A stretch of 52,244 nt of DNA from Dyella sp. ASV21 (GCF_016428975.1 NZ_JAELTT010000030.1:1-52244); one strand, 5' to 3'; shown: positions 8,501-16,780, counted from the first letter of the stretch. Notes: a model not told the origin generated them from the letters alone. Translations and numbers: made by a program.

Positions 8501-9381
8501 GCCTGGGCCTGGCGGGGGACATCGGCGATCACCTGGCCGAATCGCAGGTGGGTGATGGCACGCACGCCAACCGCGCATGGGCGACCCTGTCGCAGGGCGG
8601 CTACCGCACCGTGACAGACGCGGATGCCCAGGGCTTCCGCTCGCAGCAGAGCCGCATGAGCGTGGGCCTGGACGCCTACCGCAGCGATGCCATCGTGTGG
8701 GGCGTGGGTCTGGCGCATACCGAAGCCAACCTGGTGGATGCGGCGGACTCGGCGACCGTGCGCGGCAATGCGCTGATGGTGTACAGCGAAGTGAAGGCTG
8801 GCCCCGCCTTGCTCGACGGTTCGGCCACGTGGTCCAAGGACGATTGGAACAGCCATCGTCCCGACCCGCTGGCCAGCGGCAGCCTGTACGGCGACGCCAA
8901 TGGCCACAGCATGGCCGCAAGCCTCACCGCGCGCTTCCCGCTCGCGTTGGCCGGCGGTCGCTTCGAGCCGTATGCGCAGGCCATCTGGCAGCGCGTGAGC
9001 CGCGATGGCTTCGCCGAGAACGGCGACGCCGTGACCCAGCTCCAGTTGGGCAGCTACCGCGCCAACGGCACGCGCGTGCTGGCCGGCGTGAAGTTCGGCT
9101 CGGCGATCCAGGATGCGCTGGCGGCGGACGTGACCTATCGCGTGGGCGTGGCTGCCGGTGCCGATATGGGCGACACGCTCAAGCCGACGCTGGACGCGAC
9201 CCTGGCTGGCGAGAATTACACCTTGAACGCCCCGTCGATGGGGCGCGCCCTGGTGAAGCTCGATGCCAGCGGCACCATGCGCCTGAGCAAGCAGGCCTAC
9301 CTCTACGGTGGCCTCAGCTCGGAAACCGGCCGTGACCGTTCCAGCTACAGCGTGAACGCCGGCGTGCGCGTGCAGTTCTAA
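5563..9381 (+). CDS. Type Va autotransporter with extended signal peptide and PATR beta-helix passenger
   Basis: The 1272-residue protein starts with an extended signal peptide region (MNRIFRVIWSPALGQPVVAS, then ELSR) and a hydrophobic core at about residues 44-62. Residues about 65-270 look like a jelly-roll or galactose-binding-type domain, with Gly/Asn/Thr-rich strands including YDGAVGSFDGIYQGVSLVAGTT. From about 330 the passenger is a beta-helix made of autotransporter-associated repeats (GANTYTGTTTIDSGSTL, then GDNTYSGG and GDNSYAGG), two of them nearly identical 90-residue units. A helical linker at about 955-990 leads into a C-terminal 12-strand barrel from about 1000 (RAWATLSQGGYRT) that ends with NAGVRVQF, a proper terminal phenylalanine. 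It should be displayed on or released from the cell surface, probably as an adhesin or biofilm factor. No protease motif was seen. The gene stands alone and has a strong terminator. Confidence 0.92.
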   Translation: MNRIFRVIWSPALGQPVVASELSRRNVGGKSRETRDATPLRRTMLSMLMLAAGLGFSHASHATAGGLSLPAGALLDINNGTAANSASNVANQFQTYSVSYTATSDGANYVLFAFRQDPAYWTFGNVILTAAGSSTNLFVDPTFTQGGTFSQQSGLQAPAGWGIVYQSGSTPTAAGRWVAPGSGHASSTTNVNQGTAGAWYDGAVGSFDGIYQGVSLVAGTTYTITFTALSNNLAGSNNGVELGVFAGNCLALTGSASSCVPDNAYFEVLATPSQTTNAGGPSSTVINVPVTVTTLGSALGVFDGGVLTGDRSATLSQNFTVSGHGGTVDEAGHDLVIGGVVSDAQSGTPGALTVTNSGQGGSLTLTGANTYTGTTTIDSGSTLALAGAGSIASSAGVVDNGLFDISQASGNVAITTLSGGGVVALGSQGLTLTAAAGDFGGSIQGTGGVTVASGTEVFSGDNTYSGGTHLNGGSLQISRDSNLGDASGAVTFNGGDLTATQSMSTQRAMTIGAGNGSLTTQAGVTLAAQGDIGGTGGLVKNGAGTLVLSGDNSYAGGTTLNGGSVQISRDGNLGDASGAVTFNGGDLTATQSMSTQRAMTIGAGNGSLTTQAGVTLAAQGNIGGTGALIKNGTGTLVLTGNNTYSGGSVINGGAVQINSGSALGTGTLALNSATLQTMANLTLNQPLLLSGTAGMNIAAGTTTVLSGSIQGSKTTGCFTKDGKGTLNLTGAATLNAGTCVAEGILRANGTLNSQVQVYQQGVLRGVGQVNGAITVNGTLAPGNSPGTLTVSGPVVMNAGSSLQIDIDGYGTGTGAGNYSRLLLVGANSSFTAGGTLVPVLRGITGNASNTFTPVVGDQFVVVSAQGGVQGQFTGLQQPTAGLAPNTRLRMFVLNGNQVNLYVTPASYASLLTGQVDGNALRTAAAVDRMGSAMDSASASAAQQVLLYGLSGAKSGQLAALMSNLSGEVHAQQAAMAREASLGLAGDIGDHLAESQVGDGTHANRAWATLSQGGYRTVTDADAQGFRSQQSRMSVGLDAYRSDAIVWGVGLAHTEANLVDAADSATVRGNALMVYSEVKAGPALLDGSATWSKDDWNSHRPDPLASGSLYGDANGHSMAASLTARFPLALAGGRFEPYAQAIWQRVSRDGFAENGDAVTQLQLGSYRANGTRVLAGVKFGSAIQDALAADVTYRVGVAAGADMGDTLKPTLDATLAGENYTLNAPSMGRALVKLDASGTMRLSKQAYLYGGLSSETGRDRSSYSVNAGVRVQF
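6931..7470 (+). repeat. Tandem 270-bp (90-residue) repeat in autotransporter passenger
   Basis: Two adjacent units, 6931-7200 and 7201-7470, share the same frame. Bases 7021-7130 and 7291-7400 are identical over 110 bases, including synonymous positions. The flanks differ by scattered substitutions. A degenerate third PATR unit follows from 7471. Confidence 0.92.
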
Positions 9382-9406
9382 GCACGTCGCGGGTCGCAAG
9401 ACCGGG

Positions 9407-9441
9407 AAACGCTGCCGACGAGAGTCGGCAGCGTTTTCTTT
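9407..9441 (+). terminator. Rho-independent terminator of the autotransporter gene
   Basis: A 13-base stem (AAACGCTGCCGAC, 9407-9419, pairing with 9424-9436) with a GAGA loop is followed by TTTTCTTTT. Confidence 0.92.
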
Positions 9442-9557
9442 TGTGCTCAGCGGCGCATCCGGCGCTGCCATGGTTCTGTCATCCAGCCTGCCTAGGGTGG
9501 TTGGATGACACGCAACCGTTCCGTGGACGATCACCGCGCGCACCGCCGGGTGCGCCC

Positions 9558-11201
9558 ATGAAGCCGTCGCGCCGGCAGTTCCTGCGTGGTCTGGCCAACG
9601 CCTACGGTGCGCTGGCCGCCGCCGAGCTGGGGCTCTTTGCGCTGGCGCCGCGTGTACGGGCGCATGACATGGCGCGCATGGCCATGCCCCAGCTCGCCGC
9701 GCCGTCGGTACCGCTGCTCAACCCGGTATCGTTGACCCGCTTCGTCGATCCGCTGCCCATTCCGCCGCTGGCGCGCGCGGCAGGCGAGCGCACGCATGCG
9801 GCTTATCCGGGGCGCACGCTGCCGTACTACCGCTTGCGCATGCGCGCCTTCAGTGCACGTGTGCACCGTGATCTGCCACCCACGGCGCAGTGGGGTTACG
9901 AGGGATGCTCCCCAGGCCCCACGCTGGAAGCCACGCGCGGCGAGCCGCTGCTGGTGGAGTGGGTCAATGCGCTGCCTGCACAGCACTTTCTACCCATCGA
10001 CCATGGCATCCACGGGGCCGAGCGCGACAAACCCGAGGTGCGCACCGTGGCCCATGTGCATGGCGCGCGCGCGCCGGCGGCGAGCGACGGCTATCCGGAG
10101 GATTGGCTGGCGCCCGGACATGCGGCGACCTATCACTATCCCAACGGACAGGATGCCGCCACGCTGTGGTACCACGACCACGCGATGGGTATCACCCGCC
10201 TCAACATCTACGCCGGGTTGTACGGCACCTACATCGTGCGCGATCCGGCCGAAGCGTCGCTGGGCTTGCCCACGGGGGCGTACGACCTGCCGTTGGTGCT
10301 CTGCGATCGCCTCATCGCGCAAAGCGGCGCGCTGTACTACCCGGTGTCCGATGATCCCCAGGCGCCATGGGTGTCGGAGTGCAACGGCAACGCCATCCTG
10401 TGCAACGGCAAGTTGTATCCCTACCTGGAGGTGGAGCCGCGTCGCTATCGGCTGCGCCTGGTCAACGCAGCCAACGCGCGCTTCTTCCATCTGTCGTTGT
10501 CCCATGGTCATCCCCTGGTGCAGATCGCCAGTGACCAGGGGCTGCTTGCCGCGCCGCTGCCGCGCACGCAGGTGGAGCTCTACCCCGGCGAGCGCGCCGA
10601 TGTGGTGGTGGATTTTTCCGGCCTGGACGGCCAGCAAGTGAGTCTGCGCCAGCAAGGCGATGCGATCCTGGCGTTTCGCGTGCGCGATCGCGGTCGCCGC
10701 GATGCATCCCGGGTGCCCGCAACGCTGCGTTCCATCGCGCGCATCGAGCCCGCCAGCGCGGTGCATGAGCGCGTGCTCACCCTGGGGGAGCAGGACGATA
10801 GCGGCGGTCGACCGATGATGATGATGCTCGGTGGCCAGCACTGGTCCGCGCCGATCACCGAGCGCCCGCGCCAAGGCAGCACCGAGATCTGGAGCTTCGT
10901 CAACCTCACCGGCGACGTGCACCCCGTGCATCTGCACCTGGTGCGCTTCCAGGTGCTCGATCGTCGCCCCTTCGACTTGTTCGCATGGAATGCCAGCCGC
11001 ACGCTCAAGTACACCGGCCCGGCGCTGCCGCCAGCGGCGGAGGAAATGGGCTGGAAGGACACCGTGCGCGCTGATCCGGGCATGGTTACGCGCATCATCG
11101 CGCGCTTCGATGGCGAACCGGGTCGCTACGTATGGCATTGCCATCTGCTGGAGCACGAGGACAACGAGATGATGCGGCCGTACGAACTGCTGCCCGCATG
11201 A
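9558..11201 (+). CDS. Tat-exported CotA/bilirubin oxidase-type multicopper oxidase
   Basis: The 547-residue precursor starts with MKPSRRQFLRG, a twin-arginine signal, followed by a hydrophobic stretch ending at VRAHD, so it is exported folded to the periplasm. All four copper-binding segments are present: HVHG (166-169), YHDHAMG (205-211, His206 and His208), HPVHLHL (455-461) and HCHLLEHEDNEMM (527-539). In the last, Cys528, His533 and Met538 fit the type 1 copper site with methionine as axial ligand, exactly as in Bacillus CotA. The first motif has Val where Leu is usual. Such enzymes oxidise phenols, bilirubin or metal ions with oxygen as acceptor. I see no methionine-rich CueO insert, so CotA/bilirubin-oxidase type is favoured over a copper-resistance oxidase. 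The start is the ATG directly before the Tat motif. No cop genes are adjacent. Confidence 0.9.
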   Translation: MKPSRRQFLRGLANAYGALAAAELGLFALAPRVRAHDMARMAMPQLAAPSVPLLNPVSLTRFVDPLPIPPLARAAGERTHAAYPGRTLPYYRLRMRAFSARVHRDLPPTAQWGYEGCSPGPTLEATRGEPLLVEWVNALPAQHFLPIDHGIHGAERDKPEVRTVAHVHGARAPAASDGYPEDWLAPGHAATYHYPNGQDAATLWYHDHAMGITRLNIYAGLYGTYIVRDPAEASLGLPTGAYDLPLVLCDRLIAQSGALYYPVSDDPQAPWVSECNGNAILCNGKLYPYLEVEPRRYRLRLVNAANARFFHLSLSHGHPLVQIASDQGLLAAPLPRTQVELYPGERADVVVDFSGLDGQQVSLRQQGDAILAFRVRDRGRRDASRVPATLRSIARIEPASAVHERVLTLGEQDDSGGRPMMMMLGGQHWSAPITERPRQGSTEIWSFVNLTGDVHPVHLHLVRFQVLDRRPFDLFAWNASRTLKYTGPALPPAAEEMGWKDTVRADPGMVTRIIARFDGEPGRYVWHCHLLEHEDNEMMRPYELLPA

Positions 11202-11276
11202 TGATCCGCAAGACGCAAGGCATGCCATGGGCGCCTTGAATCCGTTGCATGGTGATGCGCCGGGGCCGCACCGACC

Positions 11277-12689
11277 CTAGGCGCGCCGCCGCAGCACCAG
11301 TCGTACTGGCTGCTGCGGCCTGAGCGTGACATGCATGCGCGGCTGATACGCCGCTGGCGAGGCATCAGGGAGATCCAAGGTATAGCGCTGCAACAGCATC
11401 GCCGCGAGCAAAGTCATCTCCAGCATCGCAAAGTGCTGCCCGATGCATACACGCGGCCCAGTGCCGAACGGCATCCAGGCGCCCTTCGGCGGCGACGGCG
11501 CGTCTTCGAGAAAGCGCTCGGGCTGAAACTGCGTGGCCTGCGGGAACCATCGCTCATCGTGATGCAGCACCCATGGCGATATGCGCAGCACTGCCCCGGA
11601 TGGAACGACGTGGCCATCCAGCGTGAACGGTGACACGACGCGCCGGTTCATCAACGCCGATACCGGCGGGTACAGGCGCAACGCTTCCTTCAGTGTGGCG
11701 ACCAGCCAGGGCAAGCGCTCCATATCGGGTGCGCCCGGCGTGGCCGAACCCAGTACGTCGTCCACTTCCGCCTGCGCGCGGCGCGCGGCTTGCGGGTGTG
11801 TGGCCAGCAAAAGGCTCCACCACAGCAACGCGGTGGCCGACGTCTCATGGCCAGCCTGAAAGGTCACCATGCACTGGTCAAAGATCTCCTGCGAGGACAA
11901 CGACTCGCCGGTTTCCTCATCGCGCAACGCCAGCAGCATGTGCAGCAAGTCTTGGCGTTCGGTGGTGCCCGCCTCACCGCGGGTGCGCGCATCGATATGG
12001 CGCTGGATCAAGCGACGCAGCGTGCGCAAGGCACGCCGCTTGGCGGCCTTCCCCGATAGCGGGAGCCAGTCGGGCAGTGTGAAAGGCACAAACATCTCAC
12101 GGAACGCGGTGGCCGAGATCACCTGGGTGGCCGCCGCGGCGTCTCGCGCGTCCCGTTGCGCCGATGCGCTGAAAAGTGTGCGCAGGATCACATCCATGGT
12201 CGCATCCGTCCAAAGGTCATCCATGCAGACCTCGCCTTGCGCTTGTCCGGATGGCACCGCGTTGTCCAGCGCCACGCCGGCCGCCTCGACCATCAGCGTG
12301 GCGTAGCCGGCCACGCGCTTGGGCGTGAATGCAGGCATCAACATCCGTCGCTGGCGCTGCCAGGTGTCTCCTTCGCTCACCAGTACGCTTTCGCCGAAGA
12401 TCTGGCGGAACACATCGATGCCGTGCTCCCAGCGCAGCAGCTTGTCCGCATGGGTTACCAGCGCTTCGCGCGCCAGCCGGGGCGACATCAGATCCCAGGT
12501 CTCCCAGTTGAGCAGGTGCATACGCGTGAGGTCGCCATGTTGACGTTGCAGAGCAATCAGGTAGCCAATGTAATCGGCGCGCATACGGCGTATCTGCGGC
12601 AGCCCCCACCAACGCCGGGGCGGCCCCGGTGGGCTGGCGGTGGGCGAGGTGCTAGGCGTGGTGGGGAGATGTCTGGCGGAGTTGTCCAT
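11277..12689 (-). CDS. Cytochrome P450 monooxygenase
   Basis: The 470-residue soluble P450 shows every landmark in order: the I-helix oxygen-binding motif AGHETS (about 279-284), the K-helix ExxR as EALR (335-338) with the following LYPPV, the PERF box (about 391-394), and the haem loop FGTGPRVCIGQ with Cys415 as thiolate ligand. The N-terminus has no membrane anchor but a Pro/Ser/Thr-rich stretch (TTPSTSPTASPPGPP) before the catalytic domain. I chose the ATG at 12689; the open frame reaches 12884 but that would run into the divergent AraC-type gene. No ferredoxin, reductase or biosynthetic genes are adjacent, so the electron donor is encoded elsewhere and the substrate is unknown. The neighbouring regulator, 76 bases away and divergent, is a plausible controller. 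The gene is convergent with the multicopper oxidase gene. Confidence 0.93.
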   Translation of the reverse strand: MDNSARHLPTTPSTSPTASPPGPPRRWWGLPQIRRMRADYIGYLIALQRQHGDLTRMHLLNWETWDLMSPRLAREALVTHADKLLRWEHGIDVFRQIFGESVLVSEGDTWQRQRRMLMPAFTPKRVAGYATLMVEAAGVALDNAVPSGQAQGEVCMDDLWTDATMDVILRTLFSASAQRDARDAAAATQVISATAFREMFVPFTLPDWLPLSGKAAKRRALRTLRRLIQRHIDARTRGEAGTTERQDLLHMLLALRDEETGESLSSQEIFDQCMVTFQAGHETSATALLWWSLLLATHPQAARRAQAEVDDVLGSATPGAPDMERLPWLVATLKEALRLYPPVSALMNRRVVSPFTLDGHVVPSGAVLRISPWVLHHDERWFPQATQFQPERFLEDAPSPPKGAWMPFGTGPRVCIGQHFAMLEMTLLAAMLLQRYTLDLPDASPAAYQPRMHVTLRPQQPVRLVLRRRA

Positions 12690-12765
12690 GGCGTGATGCT
12701 GTCGCGCGCTTAGCGCGGCGTCTTGAACGAATGCGACATCGGCGCGGTGCTCTAAACTTCCGGGC

Positions 12766-13683
12766 ATGGCAACACTCATACCTCTTCCCTCTACCGAGCC
12801 CGGCGGCTTGCTCCCTTCCGGCCAGTTCTGGCTGCCGCGTGCATCATTGATAGCCTGCATGCGCAGCGTGTTGGTGCGCTCCACGCTGGGCTATTCGCTC
12901 GACGACACGCAACGCATCAACCGATTTCCCGCCACGCCGTTATGCACCTTGAGCTGGTGGTTCGAAGGCAGCAGCGAGTTGCTGGTGCCGGAGCGACCCG
13001 GCGTGATGCCCTGGCCGGACGGCAAGCGAACACCAGCCCCCGGCCGTTGGGTGCTGAGCGGCCCGCAGATGAGTCCCACATCGACATGGTCCCCGGGCCC
13101 GGTCCACGGGATGATGGCGTTGTTCCTGCCCGATGCGCTGCACCTGCTGACCGGCCTGGAGCCGGCGGCGATTACCGATCGCCTGGTGGATGCGGCGAGT
13201 GTCTTGCCGCCGGATTGGTTGGCCATGTGCGAAGCCGTGCAGCAGTCCAGCGATGATGCACAACGGGTCACCTTGCTGGAGAATTTTCTCGAACCGCGTT
13301 GGCGTGCTTGCCGGCCTGCGCTGCCATTCGCCGCGCACCGGCAAGCGGATTGGGCGGCCTATCTGGCGCAGCGCGCCGCCGCTTCCACCATGGGAAGCAG
13401 CCTGCGGCAGCTGGAGCGGCGCATCAAGCAATGGGCCGGGTTGCCGTTGCGCGAATTGCGCGGGTTCGGCCGGGCGGAACACGCCTTCTTCGAAGCGCTC
13501 CAAGCCGGGGCGATGCAGGCATCGGTCAACCTGGCGGAGGTGGCGGCTGAGGCCGGGTACGCGGATCAGTCGCATCTATCGCGCGTCATGCGACGCATGA
13601 CCGGTTACTCGCCACAAGCGCTTTATGCGGGCATGCGCCGCGAAGAGGCGTTCTGGCTGTACCGCATGTGGGGTGTCTCCTGA
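12766..13683 (+). CDS. AraC-family transcriptional regulator
   Basis: The 305-residue protein has an N-terminal sensor-like region (LSWWFEG near residue 62, of the type found in AraC proteins with a DUF6597-like domain) and a C-terminal two-helix-turn-helix domain at about 205-295. The domain includes SLRQLERRIKQWAGLPLRELR, then VNLAEVAAEAGYADQSHLSRVMRRMTGYSPQAL, which fits the AraC consensus for the second helix-turn-helix and the conserved tail. It is divergent from the P450 gene with 76 bases between the start codons, the classic arrangement for a local activator, and I infer that it regulates the P450. The effector is unknown. Downstream, an imperfect hairpin (13701-13733) may end the transcript. 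Confidence 0.88.
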   Translation: MATLIPLPSTEPGGLLPSGQFWLPRASLIACMRSVLVRSTLGYSLDDTQRINRFPATPLCTLSWWFEGSSELLVPERPGVMPWPDGKRTPAPGRWVLSGPQMSPTSTWSPGPVHGMMALFLPDALHLLTGLEPAAITDRLVDAASVLPPDWLAMCEAVQQSSDDAQRVTLLENFLEPRWRACRPALPFAAHRQADWAAYLAQRAAASTMGSSLRQLERRIKQWAGLPLRELRGFGRAEHAFFEALQAGAMQASVNLAEVAAEAGYADQSHLSRVMRRMTGYSPQALYAGMRREEAFWLYRMWGVS

Positions 13684-14022
13684 GCGGCGACCGCGCCTAG
13701 CGATGTGTGGTTTGGCGCCATCGCCGCACATCGAAAGAACACTCGCGGCACGATAGTTCTTGCGTGATGGGCTGCTTGTCAGCGTATCCGTTGCGCGGAG
13801 TTTCGCCTGGCGCCGCGCATTGCACGTCACCGCCGCGACGCAGGCTTTTGCGTCGTAGCACCACTGTCACGTGCGCCCCGCGCGCTGTCGCACGACTGCC
13901 AAGGTGCCGTCATCCGGGCGGACCAGACTCGCCGCCGGCCTGCACTCCGTTGCGCTTTGCTGCGGGCCATATCAGGGGGACCACTCGCGCAGCCCTAAGG
14001 GGAACTGCAGGAGATCCAAGTC
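13684..14022. other. Intergenic region before the phosphoesterase
   Basis: This 339-base gap holds no credible gene. It contains an inverted repeat with 10-base arms and one wobble pair (13701-13710 with 13724-13733), then AAGAAC (13735-13740) facing GTTCTT (13756-13761). CTGTCAC (13864) and CTGTCGC (13885) lie 21 bases apart; this is not a clean Pho box. A good ribosome binding site, AGGAG at about 14010-14014, serves the phosphoesterase. Confidence 0.4.
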
Positions 14023-16059
14023 ATGACGTCTGTCCGCAAGCGATTTTTGCCCTTGGTCATCGGCACGCTGGCCGCTGGCCTGGCGGGTGTAGTGAGTGCA
14101 CAAAGCAGCAACCCGTCCGATCAGGACATGCCGTTCCGCGACAAAGTACCGGCAGCGGGCGTGAGCCAGCGTGCCGGGCTGCCGGGCGGTGTCACCACCC
14201 TGCACATGCCCGGTGAGGGCGAGGACCGCAGCGGTCGCACCGCCACGCCGATCAAGCATGTGATTTTGCTGATTGGCGAAAACCGTACCTTCGATCACGT
14301 CTATGCGACTTACACGCCGCCGCAAGGCCAGAGCGTGCATAACCTGCTCTCCGAAGGCATCGTCAATGCCGACGGTACGCCGGGGCCGAACGTGGCGGCC
14401 GCGCGCCAATGGCAGGCCAGCAACACCGGCACATTCACCGTGGCACCGACGCATACGTCCGCTTACGCGCAGCTGCCGTCCATGAATACCGGTGGCGCGC
14501 CCACGCAGGCACCGTTTGCCTCCGCCGCACAGGCGCAGGCCGTGGAACCGGGCTTGCCCACCGCGTCATACAGTGAGCTGGCCAACGGTGGCACCGGCCT
14601 GCCCAACGACGTGCTCGACTCGCGCTTCCCGGCCCAGTTGCCGAATGCGCCGGTGGATATGCATGCCTCGCTGAGCTACGACGACTACGCCAATAGCCCG
14701 GTGCATCGCTTCTTCCAGATGTGGCAGCAGCTCGATTGCGACGTCCATGCCGCCACCGCCAAGAATCCCAGCGGTTGTCGCAACGACTTGTTCCCCTGGG
14801 TGGAAACCTCGGTGGGCGCGGGCACCAACGGCGCGACTCAGCCGGCCGGCTTCAACGAGCAGAGCACGCATGAAGGTTCCACCGCCATGCAGTTTCTCAA
14901 CATGGCCAAGGGCGATGCACCCTACTTCGAGGAACTGGCGCGCACGTACACGCTCAGCGACAACTTCCACCAGTCGGTGATGGGCGGCACCGGCGCCAAT
15001 CACATCATGCTTGGCTACGGCGACCTGATCTATTACGCCGACGCCAACGGCGAGCCGGCCGTACCCCCGGCCAATCAGATCGAAAACCCCGATGCCCAGC
15101 CCGGCACCAACAACTGGTACGTGCAGGATGGCTACAGTGGCGGCTCCTACGTGAACTGTGCCGATGACAGCCAGCCGGGCGTGGCTGCGGTCAAGGGCTA
15201 TCTGAAGTCGCTGCCCTATCGCACGTTCCACGGCACGGATTGCCGCAAGGGCGCCTATTACCTGGTGAACAACTACAACCCGGGCTACCTCGGCGATGGC
15301 ACCCCCGCACCGTTGGGCGCCAAGCAGTTCACCATTCCGCCGAGCCAGCAGGACAACCTGGCGCTGCTGCTGACGCGTCACGGCGTGAGCTGGAAGTACT
15401 ACGGCGAAGGCTGGGGCGGCGGCAAGGAGAACGGCGAAGCCGGCACCTTCTGCAACATCTGCGATCCCTTCCTGTACTCCACGCAGGTGATGACCAACCC
15501 CGCCCTGCGCGCCAACAACCAGGATCTGAACGACCTGTACAACGATATCCAGAACGGCACGCTGCCGGCGGTGGCCATCGCCAAGCCGGACGGCATCCTG
15601 GACGGTCACCCGGCCTCGTCCAAGCTGGACCTGTTCGAAGGCTACGTAAAGAAGATCGTGGACATGGCCAAGGCCAACCCCAAGGTGTGGGCCGACACCG
15701 TGATCATGGTGACCTTCGACGAAGGCGGCGGTTACTACGACTCGGGCTATGTGCAGCCGATCGATTTCTTCGGCGACGGCACGCGCATTCCGCTGCTGGT
15801 GATCTCCCGCTACTCCGAGGGCGGCCGCGTGGTGCACACCTATTACGATCACGTGTCCTTCGACAAGTTCGTGGAAGCCAACTGGGGCCTGCGCGAAACC
15901 ATCTCGCACCGCAGTCGCGACAACCTGCCCAACCCGGTGGCGCTGCCCAACAACCCGTATGTGCCGTTGAATGCTCCCGCCATCGGCAACCTGATGAACA
16001 TGTTCGACTTCGATCGCATCGGCCACGCGAACGTCGCTACAGCTGAAACACAAGACTGA
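14023..16059 (+). CDS. Secreted phosphoesterase (acid phosphatase / phospholipase C family)
   Basis: The 678-residue protein starts with a signal peptide (about residues 1-27, cleavage near VVSAQ). The catalytic domain opens with KHVILLIGENRTFDHVYATY (about 80-99), the metal-binding E-N-x-(S/T/R)-F-D-H signature of the PF04185 phosphoesterase family, which includes bacterial phospholipases C and Francisella AcpA. Further conserved parts are YTLSDNFHQSVMGGTGANH, a central KPDGILDGHP stretch, TFDEGGGYYD and the C-terminal RIPLLVISRYSEGGRVVHTYYDHVS, which carries the second set of metal ligands. Members cleave phosphomonoesters or phospholipid head groups in the periplasm or outside the cell; sequence reading alone cannot decide which. 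The start has AGGAG eight bases upstream. A small DUF3617-like exported protein follows, separated by a hairpin. Confidence 0.88.
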   Translation: MTSVRKRFLPLVIGTLAAGLAGVVSAQSSNPSDQDMPFRDKVPAAGVSQRAGLPGGVTTLHMPGEGEDRSGRTATPIKHVILLIGENRTFDHVYATYTPPQGQSVHNLLSEGIVNADGTPGPNVAAARQWQASNTGTFTVAPTHTSAYAQLPSMNTGGAPTQAPFASAAQAQAVEPGLPTASYSELANGGTGLPNDVLDSRFPAQLPNAPVDMHASLSYDDYANSPVHRFFQMWQQLDCDVHAATAKNPSGCRNDLFPWVETSVGAGTNGATQPAGFNEQSTHEGSTAMQFLNMAKGDAPYFEELARTYTLSDNFHQSVMGGTGANHIMLGYGDLIYYADANGEPAVPPANQIENPDAQPGTNNWYVQDGYSGGSYVNCADDSQPGVAAVKGYLKSLPYRTFHGTDCRKGAYYLVNNYNPGYLGDGTPAPLGAKQFTIPPSQQDNLALLLTRHGVSWKYYGEGWGGGKENGEAGTFCNICDPFLYSTQVMTNPALRANNQDLNDLYNDIQNGTLPAVAIAKPDGILDGHPASSKLDLFEGYVKKIVDMAKANPKVWADTVIMVTFDEGGGYYDSGYVQPIDFFGDGTRIPLLVISRYSEGGRVVHTYYDHVSFDKFVEANWGLRETISHRSRDNLPNPVALPNNPYVPLNAPAIGNLMNMFDFDRIGHANVATAETQD

Positions 16060-16074
16060 TCCAATGCCGGCCGT

Positions 16075-16100
16075 GCCCCGCCTGCCGGTGCAGGCGGGGC
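16075..16100 (+). terminator. Hairpin between phosphoesterase and DUF3617-like genes
   Basis: Ten-base arms (GCCCCGCCTG, 16075-16084, with 16091-16100) enclose a six-base loop. No T-tract follows, so it may be a partial terminator or an mRNA-stabilising hairpin within an operon. Confidence 0.6.
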
Positions 16101-16130
16101 TGTTGCCCGACCCGTTGGAGCCCTTGTCCC

Positions 16131-16598
16131 GTGAACCCTTTCCGCCAAGCTGCCGAAGCTCCCCGCACCCAGGCGGTGGCGCGCGTCATCGCCGTGCTGG
16201 TGCTGCTGGCGGCTGCGGTGATCGGCGAACCCAGCCATGCCGACCCAGGCGATTTCCAAGCCATGCCAGGCCTGTGGAAGATCGTCACGCACAAGCTCGA
16301 TCACGGCCACCCCGGGCCGGCCCTGGTGCAATGGCATTGCGTGGACGAAAGCCCCGACCCTTGGTCAGCATTCGCCAACCTTCCCGCGCCGACCACCTGC
16401 GAGCGCAGCGACGCGCATCGCAGCAGCACGGCGCTGGCCTGGTCATTGCGTTGTGGCGGTTCGTCCCATCCGGTGGGCACCGGGCGGGTGGATTTCGACT
16501 CACCCGAGCACTACACCGCCAGCGTGAGCCTGGATGGTCACGAGGTAGTGCAGGCCGAAGGGCGCCGCTACGCGGCGTGCACCAGTGCCAACGATTGA
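16131..16598 (+). CDS. Small exported protein, DUF3617-like
   Basis: The 155-residue protein uses a GTG start with GGAG ten bases upstream. It has a basic N-terminus, a hydrophobic segment at about residues 17-35 and a probable cleavage site near PSHA-DPG. The mature part begins with GDFQAMPGLWKIVTHK and contains QWHCVDE, TTCERS and LRCGG. The early G-LW-(I/V)-T strand and spaced cysteines (four in the mature part) are the pattern of DUF3617 periplasmic proteins, whose function is unknown. It sits 71 bases after the phosphoesterase in the same direction, suggesting joint expression. The DUF assignment is by motif impression only. Confidence 0.65.
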   Translation: MNPFRQAAEAPRTQAVARVIAVLVLLAAAVIGEPSHADPGDFQAMPGLWKIVTHKLDHGHPGPALVQWHCVDESPDPWSAFANLPAPTTCERSDAHRSSTALAWSLRCGGSSHPVGTGRVDFDSPEHYTASVSLDGHEVVQAEGRRYAACTSAND

Positions 16599-16780
16599 GT
16601 ATCCCGCGCTGCCGGTGAGCGCGCTGCGGGCATCCATCTAGGCCGTAAGGCAGCGCAAAGTCGTCTCAGTCACTCGCGCCCGTACAGGCGCGGACGACGT
16701 GTCCTGTCCTTGCTAGCGCGTGCGGGGTGTATCGGCGTTGCGCGTGGTCCCCCTCCCCGCAGGGAGAGGGCATCCATCCA

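Noticed and set aside
7408-9543. Long open frame on the minus strand opposite the autotransporter (711 codons)
   Set aside because: The translation is rich in Arg, His, Gly and Ala with no domain or membrane pattern. It mirrors the GC-rich codon use of the strong gene on the plus strand.
13864-13891. Possible Pho box before the phosphoesterase
   Set aside because: CTGTCAC and CTGTCGC are 21 bases apart, not the 11-base period of a Pho box, and the third repeat is missing.
16745-16770. Inverted repeat CTCCCC..GGGAG after the RND pair, like a dispersed repeat
   Set aside because: Only one copy is present in the window and its arms are short; it cannot be called a repeat family from this sequence.
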